45,491 nucleotides of DNA, taken from NCBI GenBank assembly GCA_964565715.1, contig CAZMGG010000035.1:1-45491 (forward strand), written 5' to 3'. Each line of letters opens with the position of its first letter. The stretch's first letter is position 1. The notes beneath the pieces were generated by a model that was given only the letters and a program-made list of their open reading frames with translations, searched no databases and was not told the DNA's origin. The translations under genes and the position numbers were made by a program. Below are positions 25,242 through 33,577 of the stretch, piece by piece. The DNA comes from CAZMGG01 sp964565715 (lineage in GTDB: Bacteria > Planctomycetota > UBA1135 > UBA2386).

Positions 25242-26609
25242 TCAACCGGCGGCGCCGCCGAGCAACCGCAGGATGCACGCGACGGTGCTGCGCACGTCGG
25301 CTTCGGTGGTGCGATGGTTGACGACGCAGAAGCGCAGCGCGAAGTCGCCGTCGACCCGGGTCGACGACAGCATGGCGTGACCGTCGCGCAGCAGGTCCGC
25401 CACCAGGCGCTGGCCGGCGGCCTCGCCGGCCCGCGGCGCGAACGTGAAGACCGACATGCGCACCGGCGTCCGGATCGCGATCCGCGGATCCGCCGCCAGC
25501 AGGTCGTGGGCCAGCCGGCAGTGGCGCTGGTCCTGCTCGATGGCGGCGGCCAGCGCCTCGGTGCCGCAGGCGCGCAGCACGAACCAGAGCTTGAGGGCGC
25601 GGGCGCCGCGGGTCAGCTCGGGGCCACGGGTGAAGAAGTTGACCTCGGCGCGCGGCACGTCCTGCATGTAGTGGCCGTCGCCGGCGAAGGTCCGTTCGAG
25701 GTCGGCGACGCGGCGCGTCAGCAGGCAGCCGCACTCGAACGGCGTGTAGAGCCACTTGTGCGGGTCCAGCGTGATCGAGTCGGCCAGCTCCCAGCCCTCG
25801 AGCAGCGCCCGCCCCGCCGGCAGCAGCGCGACCGGGCCGCCGTAGGCCGCGTCGACGTGCAGCCAGAGGCCTTCCTGGCCGGCGAGCGCCGCCAGTTCGG
25901 GCAGCGGATCGACGGCGCCGGTGCTGGTGGTGCCGGCGGTGGCGCACAGCACCGCGGGCCGCAGGCCGGCGCGCCGGTCGGCGGCGAGCAGATCGCGCAG
26001 GGCCTCGGGCCGCAGGCGCTGGCCGGCGTCCACCGGCACGGCGCGAACGTGGCCCGCGCCCAGCACGCGCGCCGACTTGGCGAAGCTGTAGTGGGCCTCC
26101 GCCGAGGCGTAGACGACGGCCCGGGAACGGTCGCCTTCGCCCAGCGCGGCCGCCAGCGCCGTCAGGTTGGCCATCGAGCCGCCGGACGTGACGAGGCCGG
26201 TGAAGCCGGCGGGCAGCCCCACCGCCTGGCGCAGCCATTCCAGGGTCTGCAGTTCGAGCTGCGCCATCACCGCGCCGCCGAGCCAGGTCCCGACGAACGG
26301 GTTCAGCGCCGCCGCCAGGGCCTCGCCGACCGCGCCGGCGAAGCTGCCGGGGCCGGGGATGTAGGCGAAGAAACGCGGATGGTTGACCAGGGTGGCCCGG
26401 GGCAGCAGGTCGTCCAGCAGCCGCCGCCAGCTGGCCTCGATGCCCAGCCCCGTGCGGGGCAGCGGTTCCTGCACCAGCGGGCCCAGTTCGGCGGCCACCG
26501 GCGGCCTTGCCACCGGCCGATCCGGCAGGCCCTGGTGCCAGTCGGCGATCGCGTCGGCCAGCCGGTGGGCCAGGGCGCGCAGCTCCGCCGGGTCCGGGTC
26601 GAGGTTCAT
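25242..26609 (-). CDS. Pyridoxal-dependent amino-acid decarboxylase (group II, AADC-like)
   Basis: About 455 residues from ATG 26609; an upstream in-frame ATG at 26648 would add 13 unconserved residues. It has 'NHPRFFAYIPGPGS' and 'TSGGSMANL' (cofactor phosphate binding), His173 in 'EAHYSFAKSA' stacking on PLP, Asp253 in 'HVDAAYGG', and the Schiff-base Lys285 in 'LDPHKWLYTPFECG'. These are the hallmarks of the DDC/AADC/TDC family, which turns aromatic L-amino acids (or Glu, His or diaminobutyrate in relatives) into amines. Substrate specificity is not readable. It converges with the Fe-S fusion gene (7 bp apart) and is divergent from the DAHP synthase operon, so it may be a single transcription unit. 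Confidence 0.88.
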   Translation of the reverse strand: MNLDPDPAELRALAHRLADAIADWHQGLPDRPVARPPVAAELGPLVQEPLPRTGLGIEASWRRLLDDLLPRATLVNHPRFFAYIPGPGSFAGAVGEALAAALNPFVGTWLGGAVMAQLELQTLEWLRQAVGLPAGFTGLVTSGGSMANLTALAAALGEGDRSRAVVYASAEAHYSFAKSARVLGAGHVRAVPVDAGQRLRPEALRDLLAADRRAGLRPAVLCATAGTTSTGAVDPLPELAALAGQEGLWLHVDAAYGGPVALLPAGRALLEGWELADSITLDPHKWLYTPFECGCLLTRRVADLERTFAGDGHYMQDVPRAEVNFFTRGPELTRGARALKLWFVLRACGTEALAAAIEQDQRHCRLAHDLLAADPRIAIRTPVRMSVFTFAPRAGEAAGQRLVADLLRDGHAMLSSTRVDGDFALRFCVVNHRTTEADVRSTVACILRLLGGAAG

Positions 26610-26661
26610 CGGCGGCCCCTTATGGCGGCTCCGGCCGGGTTCCGGCAAGGTCGGCGTTCCG

Positions 26662-26690
26662 TTGACCGGCCCGGCGGACCGGCCTATCGT
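26662..26690 (+). promoter_or_regulatory. Candidate sigma70-like promoter for the DAHP synthase operon
   Basis: TTGACC (26662-26667) and TATCGT (26685-26690) with a 17-bp spacer. Expected transcription start is about 7 bp downstream and about 30 bp before the TTG start codon. It is the best-spaced promoter pattern found in the window. Confidence 0.5.
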
Positions 26691-26725
26691 CCGCCGTCCT
26701 TCTCAGCGCGACCGCCGGAATCCAC

Positions 26726-27601
26726 TTGCCCAAGACTGTTTCGATCGCGGATGGCCTCGCCATCGGTGGTGACGGCTTCGTCGTCATGGCGGGACCCTGC
26801 GCCGTGGAGAGCCGGGACCAGCTGCTGGAAGCGGCCCAGGCGGTGGCGGAGGCCGGCGCCTGCGTGCTGCGGGGCGGCGCCTTCAAGCCGCGCACCTCGC
26901 CGCAGTCGTTCCAGGGCCTCGGCCGGGAAGGCCTCGCCCTGCTGAGCGAGGCGTCGGTCCGCACCGGCCTGCCGGTGGTGACCGAGGTGATGGATCCGCG
27001 GGACGTGGCGCTGGTCTCGGAGCACGCCGCCATGCTGCAGATCGGCTCCCGCAACATGCAGAACTTCCCGCTGCTGCGCGAGGTCGGCCGGCTGCGGCGG
27101 CCGGTGCTGCTGAAGCGCGGCGCCGCCGCCACCCTCGACGAGCTGCTGCTGGCCGCCGACTACGTCCTGCAGGGCGGCAACGAGCAGGTCGTGCTGTGCG
27201 AGCGGGGCATCCGCGGCTTCGATCCGTCGACGCGCTACGTCCTCGACCTGGGCGCCGTGGCGGTGCTGAAGCAGCGGACGCCGCTGCCGGTGGTGGTGGA
27301 CCCGAGCCACGGCACCGGCAACGCCGCGTTCGTGCCGGCCATGGCCCGGGCGGCGCTGGCGGCGGGCTGCGACGGCCTGCTGATCGAGGTCCACCCGGCG
27401 CCGGAACGGGCCCTGTGCGACGGCCCCCAGGCCCTGCGGCCGGCCCAGTTCGCCGAGCTGATGCAGGACCTGCGACGGTTGGCGCCCCTGCTCGGCCGGC
27501 GCCAGCTGCGGCCCCACGACACCCGACACGAGGCACGGCCCGCCGCGGCGGCACCGGGCCGGAACGACCGCTCCGTCCCGAACGAGGCCAACGCGTCATG
27601 A
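26726..27601 (+). CDS. aroF: 3-deoxy-7-phosphoheptulonate (DAHP) synthase, class I-beta
   Basis: 291 residues. It catalyses the first step of aromatic amino-acid synthesis from PEP and erythrose-4-phosphate. 'MAGPCAVES' carries the metal-binding Cys25, 'RGGAFKPRTSPQSFQGLG' the catalytic Lys54 loop, followed by 'TEVMDPRDV', 'LQIGSRNMQNF', 'VLLKRGAAAT' and 'VDPSHGTG'. These distinguish DAHP from KDO8P synthases. There is no fused ACT, ferredoxin-like or chorismate mutase domain, so feedback control is not evident. TTG 26726 is used because it begins the conserved part and follows the promoter at the right distance. The last 25 residues are an Ala/Arg-rich extension overlapping tpiA by 4 bp. First gene of a seven-gene housekeeping run. 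Confidence 0.9.
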   Translation: MPKTVSIADGLAIGGDGFVVMAGPCAVESRDQLLEAAQAVAEAGACVLRGGAFKPRTSPQSFQGLGREGLALLSEASVRTGLPVVTEVMDPRDVALVSEHAAMLQIGSRNMQNFPLLREVGRLRRPVLLKRGAAATLDELLLAADYVLQGGNEQVVLCERGIRGFDPSTRYVLDLGAVAVLKQRTPLPVVVDPSHGTGNAAFVPAMARAALAAGCDGLLIEVHPAPERALCDGPQALRPAQFAELMQDLRRLAPLLGRRQLRPHDTRHEARPAAAAPGRNDRSVPNEANAS

Positions 27602-28359
27602 CCGCACGCAAGCCCTACATCGCCGGCAACTGGAAGATGAATCTGGATCGGGCGAAGGCGCTCGACCTCATCAAGACCGTCAAGGCGCGCATCGGTGACG
27701 GCACCGACCGCGAGGTGGCGGTGTTCTGCCCGGCGATCTACCTGGCCGACGCCACCGCCGTGGCGCAGGGCTCGCCGCTCGGCGTCGGCGGCCAGAACAT
27801 CTGGTACGAGGACAACGGCGCGTTCACCGGCGAACTGGCGCCGCGCATGCTGCGCGAGGTGGGCGCCGATCGCGTGCTGATCGGCCACAGCGAGCGGCGG
27901 CACGTGTTCCACGAGCCCGACGAGTGGATGGGGCCGAAGCTGCGCGCCGCCATCGACCGCGACCTGCTGCCGGTGTTCTGCGTCGGCGAGACGCTGGACG
28001 AGCGCAAGGCCAACCGCACCGACCGCGTGCTGAAGAAGCAGCTGGAGGCCGGCTTCGACCGCCTCACCGACAAGGACGCCTACCGCCTGACCGTGGCCTA
28101 CGAGCCGGTCTGGGCCATCGGCACCGGCGAGGTGGCCACCGGCGAACAGGTGGCGGCGGCGCACAAGGCGATCCGCAAGTGGATCGCCGGACGGCTCGGC
28201 GACGAGTCGGCGCGCATGATCCGCATCCTCTACGGCGGCAGCGTCAAGCCGGACAACTGCAAGGAGCTGATGGCGGTCGAGGGGGTCGACGGACTCCTGG
28301 TCGGCGGCGCCAGCCTGCAGGCCGAGACCTTCCTTCCCATTATCGAATACGACCGATGA
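27598..28359 (+). CDS. tpiA: Triose-phosphate isomerase
   Basis: 253 residues, normal length. All catalytic elements are present: Lys13 in 'NWKMN', His97 in 'IGHSERR', Glu169 in 'AYEPVWAIGTG', and the phosphate-binding 'YGGSV' and 'GLLVGGASL'. It interconverts dihydroxyacetone phosphate and glyceraldehyde-3-phosphate. ATG overlaps the DAHP synthase stop, and its stop overlaps the secG ATG, indicating translational coupling in both directions. Confidence 0.97.
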   Translation: MTARKPYIAGNWKMNLDRAKALDLIKTVKARIGDGTDREVAVFCPAIYLADATAVAQGSPLGVGGQNIWYEDNGAFTGELAPRMLREVGADRVLIGHSERRHVFHEPDEWMGPKLRAAIDRDLLPVFCVGETLDERKANRTDRVLKKQLEAGFDRLTDKDAYRLTVAYEPVWAIGTGEVATGEQVAAAHKAIRKWIAGRLGDESARMIRILYGGSVKPDNCKELMAVEGVDGLLVGGASLQAETFLPIIEYDR

Positions 28360-28586
28360 TCTTCCTCTACTACGCAGCCTGGGTGCTGTTCTTCCTCTCG
28401 TCGCTCCTGCTCGTCGTCGTCGTCCTGCTCCAGGAGAGCAAGGGCGGCGGCCTGGCGGAGGCGTTCGGCGGCGTCGGCGCCGAGACCTTCGGCGTGAAGT
28501 CCGGCAACATCAACAAGTTCACCTTCACCCTCGCGGGCATCTTCATCGCCTCGGCGCTGCTGCTGCACGCGACCTGGAACGCCTAG
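28356..28586 (+). CDS. secG: Preprotein translocase subunit SecG
   Basis: 76 residues. Two hydrophobic helices (about 3-26 and 54-74) flank the conserved cytoplasmic loop 'LQESKGGGLAEAFGG'. This is the standard SecG topology, the SecYEG accessory subunit that aids SecA-driven export. The ATG overlaps the tpiA stop. The tpiA-secG order is common in many bacteria and supports the call. Confidence 0.95.
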   Translation: MIFLYYAAWVLFFLSSLLLVVVVLLQESKGGGLAEAFGGVGAETFGVKSGNINKFTFTLAGIFIASALLLHATWNA

Positions 28587-28599
28587 GCCCAGGCCGCCC

Positions 28600-29502
28600 G
28601 TGACCGCTGGTTCGGGCGCAGTCGGGTCCGCCGCGGTGGCCAGCATGACCGGCGCCGGTACGGCGGCCGGGCCCACCGGGCTGGGCGAACTCCGCGTCGA
28701 GGCACGCTCGGTGAACGGCCGGGCCCTGGTGGTGAAGCACCGCCTCTGCCCGGAGCTGGCCGGCGTCGAGTCCGAGCTCGAGGAGCGCGTGCGGACCGTG
28801 ATCCATCGCGGCACCGTGACGCTGCAGGTCGACCGGGCCGACGCGGCGTTCGGCGCGCTCTCCGACCTGCCCGCCCTGCAGACCCTGGCCGAGCGCCTGC
28901 GCCAGGCCGCCCGCGGCCTCGGCCTGCCCGAGGAGCTGTCCCTGCGCGACCTGCTGGCGGTGGCCGGCTCGCTGCCCCGCCCGGCCGGCGGCGCGGCCGA
29001 GCTGCCCGCGGACGTGGCGGCCCTGGTGGATCGCGCGCTGGCGGCGCTGGTCGCCCGCCGTCGCGCCGAGGGCCGCACCACGGCGGCCGCCATGACCGGC
29101 CACCTCGACGAACTGGAACGGCAGCTGCAGGTGGCGGTGGCCCGCGCCCCCGAGGTGGTCGCCGCCCATCGCGAGAAGCTGCTGCGCCGCCTGCAGGACT
29201 TCGTCCAGCAGCAGGGCAGCCAGCTCGAGGCCGCCGACCTGGTGCGCGAGGTGGCCCTGTTCGCCGAGCGCGTCGACGTCAGCGAGGAGGTGCAGCGGCT
29301 GCACGCCCACCTCGCCGCGGTCCGGGCGACCCTGGCCGCCGGCGGCGAGGTCGGCCGACGCCTGGAGTTCCTGCTGCAGGAGGTCCTGCGCGAGACCAAC
29401 ACGCTCGGCAGCAAGTCGCCGGACGTGACGATGTCGCACGCGGCCGTGGCGATGAAGTCGTGCATCGACAAGCTCAAGGAACAGGCGGCGAATCTCGAGT
29501 GA
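28600..29502 (+). CDS. yicC: YicC family endoribonuclease
   Basis: 300 residues from GTG 28600, 13 bp after secG. The N-terminal 'ASMTGAG' corresponds to the family's SMTGFG, 'ARSVNGRALVVKHRL' to the RSVNHR motif, and the end 'RRLEFLLQEVLRETNTLGSKSPD' to the DUF1732 C-terminus. YicC proteins are RNA endonucleases implicated in small-RNA turnover. A short Gly/Ala-rich insertion follows the SMTG motif. The next gene, gmk, begins inside its stop codon (GTGA), keeping the widespread yicC-gmk pairing. Confidence 0.93.
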   Translation: MTAGSGAVGSAAVASMTGAGTAAGPTGLGELRVEARSVNGRALVVKHRLCPELAGVESELEERVRTVIHRGTVTLQVDRADAAFGALSDLPALQTLAERLRQAARGLGLPEELSLRDLLAVAGSLPRPAGGAAELPADVAALVDRALAALVARRRAEGRTTAAAMTGHLDELERQLQVAVARAPEVVAAHREKLLRRLQDFVQQQGSQLEAADLVREVALFAERVDVSEEVQRLHAHLAAVRATLAAGGEVGRRLEFLLQEVLRETNTLGSKSPDVTMSHAAVAMKSCIDKLKEQAANLE

Positions 29503-30053
29503 ACGGCAAGACCGGCAGGCTGGTGGTGATCTCGGGCCCCTCGGGGGCCGGCAAGACGTCCGTGTGCAAGGCGCTGAAGCTGCGCCCCGAGGTCGAGTTC
29601 TCGGTCAGCGCCACCACCCGCGCCATCCGGCCCGGTGAGTGCGACGGCGTCGACTACCACTTCCTGTCGCAGCCGGACTTCGAGCGCCGCGTCGCCGCCA
29701 ATGAGTTCCTCGAGTGGGCGAACTACAACGGCCGCTGCTACGGCACCCTGCGGGCGCCGATGGACGCGGCCCTGCAGAAGGGCCGCATCTTCGTGCTCGA
29801 GATCGAGGTGCAGGGCACGCAGCAGCTCCGCAAGGCCAAAGTGCCGGGCATCTACGTCTTCATCGTGCCCCCCAGCATGGCGGCGCTCCGCGAACGCCTG
29901 CAGAAGCGCGCCAGCAACTCCCCGGAGGAGATCGAGCAGCGCCTGCGCATCGCCGAACAGGAGCTGCAGTTCCGTCACCTCTATGACCACGTGGTCGAGA
30001 ACGTCGAGCTGCCGGACACCATCCGCGCGGTCGAGGGGCTGATCGGGCTGTGA
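29499..30053 (+). CDS. gmk: Guanylate kinase
   Basis: 184 residues from GTG 29499, which overlaps the yicC stop. P-loop 'GPSGAGKTS' (about 13-21), GMP-binding 'SVSATTRAIRPGE', 'GVDYHFLS', 'FLEWANYNGRCYGT' and 'LEIEVQGTQQLRK' are all present. The enzyme phosphorylates GMP to GDP. No upstream start is needed because the P-loop sits at the usual distance. Its stop overlaps the coaC-like GTG, so no rpoZ gene lies between them, unlike in many bacteria. Confidence 0.96.
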   Translation: MNGKTGRLVVISGPSGAGKTSVCKALKLRPEVEFSVSATTRAIRPGECDGVDYHFLSQPDFERRVAANEFLEWANYNGRCYGTLRAPMDAALQKGRIFVLEIEVQGTQQLRKAKVPGIYVFIVPPSMAALRERLQKRASNSPEEIEQRLRIAEQELQFRHLYDHVVENVELPDTIRAVEGLIGL

Positions 30054-30595
30054 GCGCACCGCTGGTGCTGCTCGGCGTCGGCGGCGGCATCGCCGCCTAC
30101 AAGATCGCCGCGGTGGCCAGCACCCTGGTCCAGCAGGGCCTGGGCGTGCGGGTGGCGATGACGCCGGCCGCGACGGCCTTCGTCGGCCCGCTCACCTTCG
30201 AGGGTCTCAGTGGCAAGAAGGCGATCCTGTCATCGACCCAGGTCGACGCCGACGGCACCCCGCCGCACATCGAGGCCGCCCGGCAGGCCGCGCTCTACGC
30301 GATCGCGCCGTGCACCGCCGACCTGCTGGCGCGGCTTGCCGCCGGCGCCGCCGACGATGCGGTGTCGCTGCTGGCGATCACCGTGCGATGTCCGATCGTC
30401 GTCTGCCCGGCGATGAACGACGCCATGTGGACCGCGCCCGCCGTCGTGCGCAACGTCGAGGTGCTGCGGTCCCGCGGCGTGCACTTCCTGGGTCCGGTGG
30501 TGGGGCATCTGGCCGAGGGCTACGACGCGATCGGGCGCATGGTCGAGCCCGGCGCCATCGTCAGCGAGATCGTGAGCCGGTGTCCGGGCCGGTGA
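30050..30595 (+). CDS. Phosphopantothenoylcysteine decarboxylase-type flavoprotein (CoaC domain only)
   Basis: 181 residues starting 'VLLGVGGGIAAYK', the flavoprotein family N-terminus. Catalytic His73 in 'PPHIEAAR' and the substrate clamp 'CPAMNDAMW' (Asn123) are present. The family decarboxylates 4'-phosphopantothenoylcysteine in CoA synthesis. In the usual bifunctional CoaBC this domain is followed by the CoaB ligase, which is absent here: the ORF ends and a methyltransferase begins in the stop codon. Either coaB is elsewhere or the protein decarboxylates another peptidyl-cysteine-like substrate. Position after gmk matches the usual coaBC locus and favours CoaC. Confidence 0.85.
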   Translation: MSAPLVLLGVGGGIAAYKIAAVASTLVQQGLGVRVAMTPAATAFVGPLTFEGLSGKKAILSSTQVDADGTPPHIEAARQAALYAIAPCTADLLARLAAGAADDAVSLLAITVRCPIVVCPAMNDAMWTAPAVVRNVEVLRSRGVHFLGPVVGHLAEGYDAIGRMVEPGAIVSEIVSRCPGR

Positions 30596-31368
30596 GCGGT
30601 GCGGTGACCGGTTTCCGCCTCACCGGCGCCGGTGCCGCGGCCGCGCTCGAGGCGTTGCATGCCCTGGCCGAACTGCACGGCGTCTGGGAGCACGACGACG
30701 GCGTCACGGTGTGGGTGCGCGGCGCCCTGCCGGACCTTAGGCCGTTCGCGGTCGGGGTGACGCGGTTGCCGGACGACGCAGGAGTGGCGCAGACGGGGCT
30801 CGAACAGGATCAGCCGGTGCTGGTGTGCGGTGATCTGCTCGTGCGGCCGCCGTGGGTGCAGGCCCCGAGAGGCTTCCGCGGCGTCGAACTGGTGCTGCCG
30901 CGGGGCTACGCGTTCGGCAGCGGCGAGCACGGCAGCACGCGCGCCGCCCTGCATTGCCTGCACGCGGCGTGGTCGCCCGGCATCGCGTCGTGCGCCGACA
31001 TCGGCTGCGGCTCGGGCATCCTGCTCCTGTATGCCGCGGTCCGTGGCGTCGGGCGGCTGTTCGGTTGCGACATCGATCCGTTCGCGGTGCGCGCCAGCGT
31101 GGAGCTGCTGCCGCAGGCGACGGTCACGGCCGGCGGTCCGGCGACGGTGGCGGAGCGGTGCGACTGCGTCGTCGCCAACATGACCGGCGCCGAACTCGGC
31201 GCCTGCCTGCCGGTCATCCTCGGGCGTTGGAACGGTCGCGGCCCGCTGGTTCTGTCGGGCATGCGCGCGACCGAGGTCGACGCCATCCTGGCGCGGCTGC
31301 CGGCCGTGCCGCACTGGCGCGCCGAGGTGGACGGCTTCCACGGCGTGGCGTTGGCTGGCAAGGCCTGA
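30592..31368 (+). CDS. PrmA-like (ribosomal protein L11) methyltransferase
   Basis: 258 residues from GTG 30592, overlapping the upstream stop. The C-terminal two thirds have 'CGDLLVRPPWV', 'YAFGSGEHGSTR' (PrmA: AFGTGTHxTT), the SAM site 'DIGCGSGILLLYAA', the acidic 'GCDIDPFAV', and 'VVANMTGAEL' in place of the PrmA ANILA motif. These indicate a PrmA-family protein-lysine methyltransferase. The N-terminal substrate-recognition domain is poorly conserved and short, so the target may not be L11. Last gene of the 26.7-31.4 kb run. Confidence 0.8.
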   Translation: MSGAVTGFRLTGAGAAAALEALHALAELHGVWEHDDGVTVWVRGALPDLRPFAVGVTRLPDDAGVAQTGLEQDQPVLVCGDLLVRPPWVQAPRGFRGVELVLPRGYAFGSGEHGSTRAALHCLHAAWSPGIASCADIGCGSGILLLYAAVRGVGRLFGCDIDPFAVRASVELLPQATVTAGGPATVAERCDCVVANMTGAELGACLPVILGRWNGRGPLVLSGMRATEVDAILARLPAVPHWRAEVDGFHGVALAGKA

Positions 31369-31425
31369 GGAAGCCTGCGGAGGCGGGTGGCGCGACGGTC
31401 GGGGGAGCCGGGTGAGCCGGGGGAG

Positions 31426-31455
31426 TTGACGACTTCCGCTTGGTCGGCGTAGCCT
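31426..31455 (+). promoter_or_regulatory. Candidate promoter of the G8 surface-protein gene
   Basis: TTGACG (31426-31431) and TAGCCT (31450-31455) with an 18-bp spacer, about 33 bp before the ATG at 31488, which has its own GGAG at 31477-31480. Confidence 0.4.
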
Positions 31456-31487
31456 TCCGCCTCTCGCTCAAGAAAAGGAGAAACGTC

Positions 31488-32707
31488 ATGCTCGTCAGGT
31501 CGTTGCTCTGCCTCACTGCCTCACTGCCTCACTGCCTCACTGCCTCACTGCCTCACTGTCTCACTGTCTCACTGCCTCACTGCAGGCGCAGGGGTCTCCT
31601 GATACCACCGTCGCGGTAGGTTCCGTGCGCCAGGATTGTCCGGGGACCAAGCACACCGCCGCCGGGATCGATTACTACCACAACAGCTTCGAGGGGCTGG
31701 TCAGCCAGCAGGGGTCGATGGTCTTGCCGGCGCCACCCGCGACCTACCCGCCGGCCCCGACGGCGCCCTGGATCTGGAACAACGCCGGCATCGCCGGCTT
31801 CGACTCCGGCATCGGCGCCGCCACCGTGCCGCCGGAAGGTGTGGCCGCGGCCTTCCTGCAGTCGTCCGCGGCGACGGGGCCGGTGGGCTTCACCTTCACC
31901 CACGTGCTGCCCGGCGCCACCGGTCGCACCTGGCGGATCGGCTTCCACGCTGCCCAGCGCCACAACGGGGGTGCGGTGGATCACCAGCGGCTGCGGGTGA
32001 CGGTGATCCAGGGGGCCGTCAGCGAGGTGGTGTTCGACGATCTGATCCGGGACGACGTGTACCGACGGCATCTGACGCGGCCGTTCGTGGCTTCGGCGGC
32101 GACCATCTCGATCACCTTCGACGGCATGGTGCTGGAGAGCGACCCGCAGACCGCGCTGGTGGATCTGGTGGAGGTGCGCGAGGTGCTTCCGTGGACCAGC
32201 GGCACCACCTGGCAGAACGGGGTCGTTCCGGGGACGAACACGCCGGTGCAGATCCCGGCCGACGCCTGCGTGGGCGTGGCGACGGGATCTGCCGACAACA
32301 TCGATCTGATGGGGGAACTGCTCGTCCTGGAGTCATCGACGCAGGGCAGGCTGTCCACCAGACTCCTGTACGTGCACGGTGACGAAGCCTGGTTCCAGGT
32401 CGGAACCGAGGGCCGGCCCTACCAGGGCGAGTTCGAGCTGTTGCTGGACGACGACCAGATCCAGTCCTTCGAGTGGATCAACGCGCTTCTGGTCCAGGAC
32501 CACGGCACGGTGACGATGCACGGCCGGGACTGCACGAGCTGGCTGCGGCTGTCGGCGACCACGGACGTCAGTCCCGACCAGGAGATCGAGCTGGAAGCGA
32601 TGCCGGTTGGTTGGCGGGTCAAAGACACGATCGTCCAGAGTGACCTGCTCGGCGACGCCGCTGGGGCCTCTCACCAATCCCTGGATTGCGTGGCAGGACT
32701 TCAGTGA
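31488..32707 (+). pseudogene. Secreted G8-domain surface protein, 5' part; out of frame across an 8-bp repeat (phase-off?)
   Basis: ATG 31488 has a good SD (GGAG, 7 bp) and encodes a signal peptide, MLVRSLLCLTAS.., but at the present nine repeat copies the frame ends at TAG 31617. The body is open in another frame. It reads '..TASLQAQGSPDTTV' just upstream of 31625, a perfect A|Q cleavage site, then a DUF642/galactose-binding-like jelly roll (about 31640-32190: 'FHAAQRHNGGAVDHQRLRV', 'ALVDLVEV'). A G8-like domain follows ('WTSGTTWQNGVVPGTNTPVQIP' to 'TEGRPYQGEFELLLDD'). Removing one repeat (or adding two) joins ATG and body exactly (129 nt, 43 codons). A second break near 32650-32700 shifts the 3' part to yet another frame. 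Phase variation, decay or assembly error are all possible. Confidence 0.65.
31509..31580 (+). repeat. Octanucleotide tandem array, (TGCCTCAC)9
   Basis: Nine contiguous 8-bp units, seven TGCCTCAC and two TGTCTCAC (units 7 and 8), lie inside the signal-peptide coding region. Unit length is not a multiple of three, so each copy gained or lost changes the downstream frame. Confidence 0.97.
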
Positions 32708-33575
32708 GATGGCCGATCCCAGCTACACCAACGGCGATGATGCGACGAATCCGAACTTCTGGGCCTTCTCGATCTCCAATGTAGATCGCAGCCTCGGTCG
32801 TCTGTACGCATCGGTCATGCACCCAACGGTCGTGGGGAATCATCCGATGCTGCTGTTCCGGCCACAGAGCTACCCAGCGCCTCCGGAGCCGGGCGACCTG
32901 GCCTACGCAGTGCCGGCCGCCGTGACCGGTGGGTTGGTGCGAGCCTACTCCACGCCCTTCCGGTTTGCATTCTTGCGGATCATCTGTACGGGCATCTCGG
33001 GCGTTGCTCCCCAGGATCCGCCGCCGCTTCCCGCGCCACAACCCACTGCCAATGAGGGCTTCGTACTACGCTATTCGCGTGAGCATCATGTCGGCGCCAC
33101 GCCCGAAGTCCTTCAGTACACGGATCGATGGCGGACGCAGTTCTTCAAGCAGATGGCCGTGGCGATCAACCCGGCGGGTGCCGCCACGCCCAACGAGGTC
33201 CGGTACCGGTTGCTCTGGTCGGATCCGCTGTGGCTGAACGTCCAACCGCCCGTGACCGAGATCCGATGTGGAGAGATGGGTCAGGACTGGGACTCCGTCC
33301 TGCTTGGGCTGGAGGGCTACGCCCTGTCGGCGCATGCCCAGCCCATCGTCGAGCGTGGGACAGCGTTCCCCGAGCATCAGGACCAGGTTGCGGCTTGGCA
33401 GATCATGACAGAGGCTGCGGACCTGCCTGCGGTTCTGCAATCGACCCAGACCGCCTGGTGCAGGGACAATGGCGTTCTGTGGCTCAAGCTGGTGGCGAGT
33501 CCGCCGCAGACGCCGCGTGAGGCGATCACTATGTACAACGACGGCCGCGGCCAAGCCGTCAGGATCAGGAGGTAG
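32607..33575 (+). pseudogene. 3' part of the G8-domain surface protein (frame-shifted)
   Basis: Open in the +1 frame relative to the preceding part and overlapping it by about 100 bp. From 'TPLGPLTNPWIAWQDFSEMADP' on, the sequence looks like ordinary protein, while the upstream frame ends in low-quality 'HQSLDCVAGLQ'. This argues for one ancestral gene of about 700 codons. The fragment has no recognised domain beyond continuing the G8-associated region. An ATG at 32709, directly after the upstream stop (TGAgATG), could allow coupled restart, giving a separate 288-residue product. GC content is visibly lower than in the flanking housekeeping genes. Confidence 0.5.
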
Positions 33576-33577
33576 CG

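Noticed and set aside
31509..31580. CRISPR array
   Set aside because: Units are 8 bp, contiguous and without spacers: a microsatellite.
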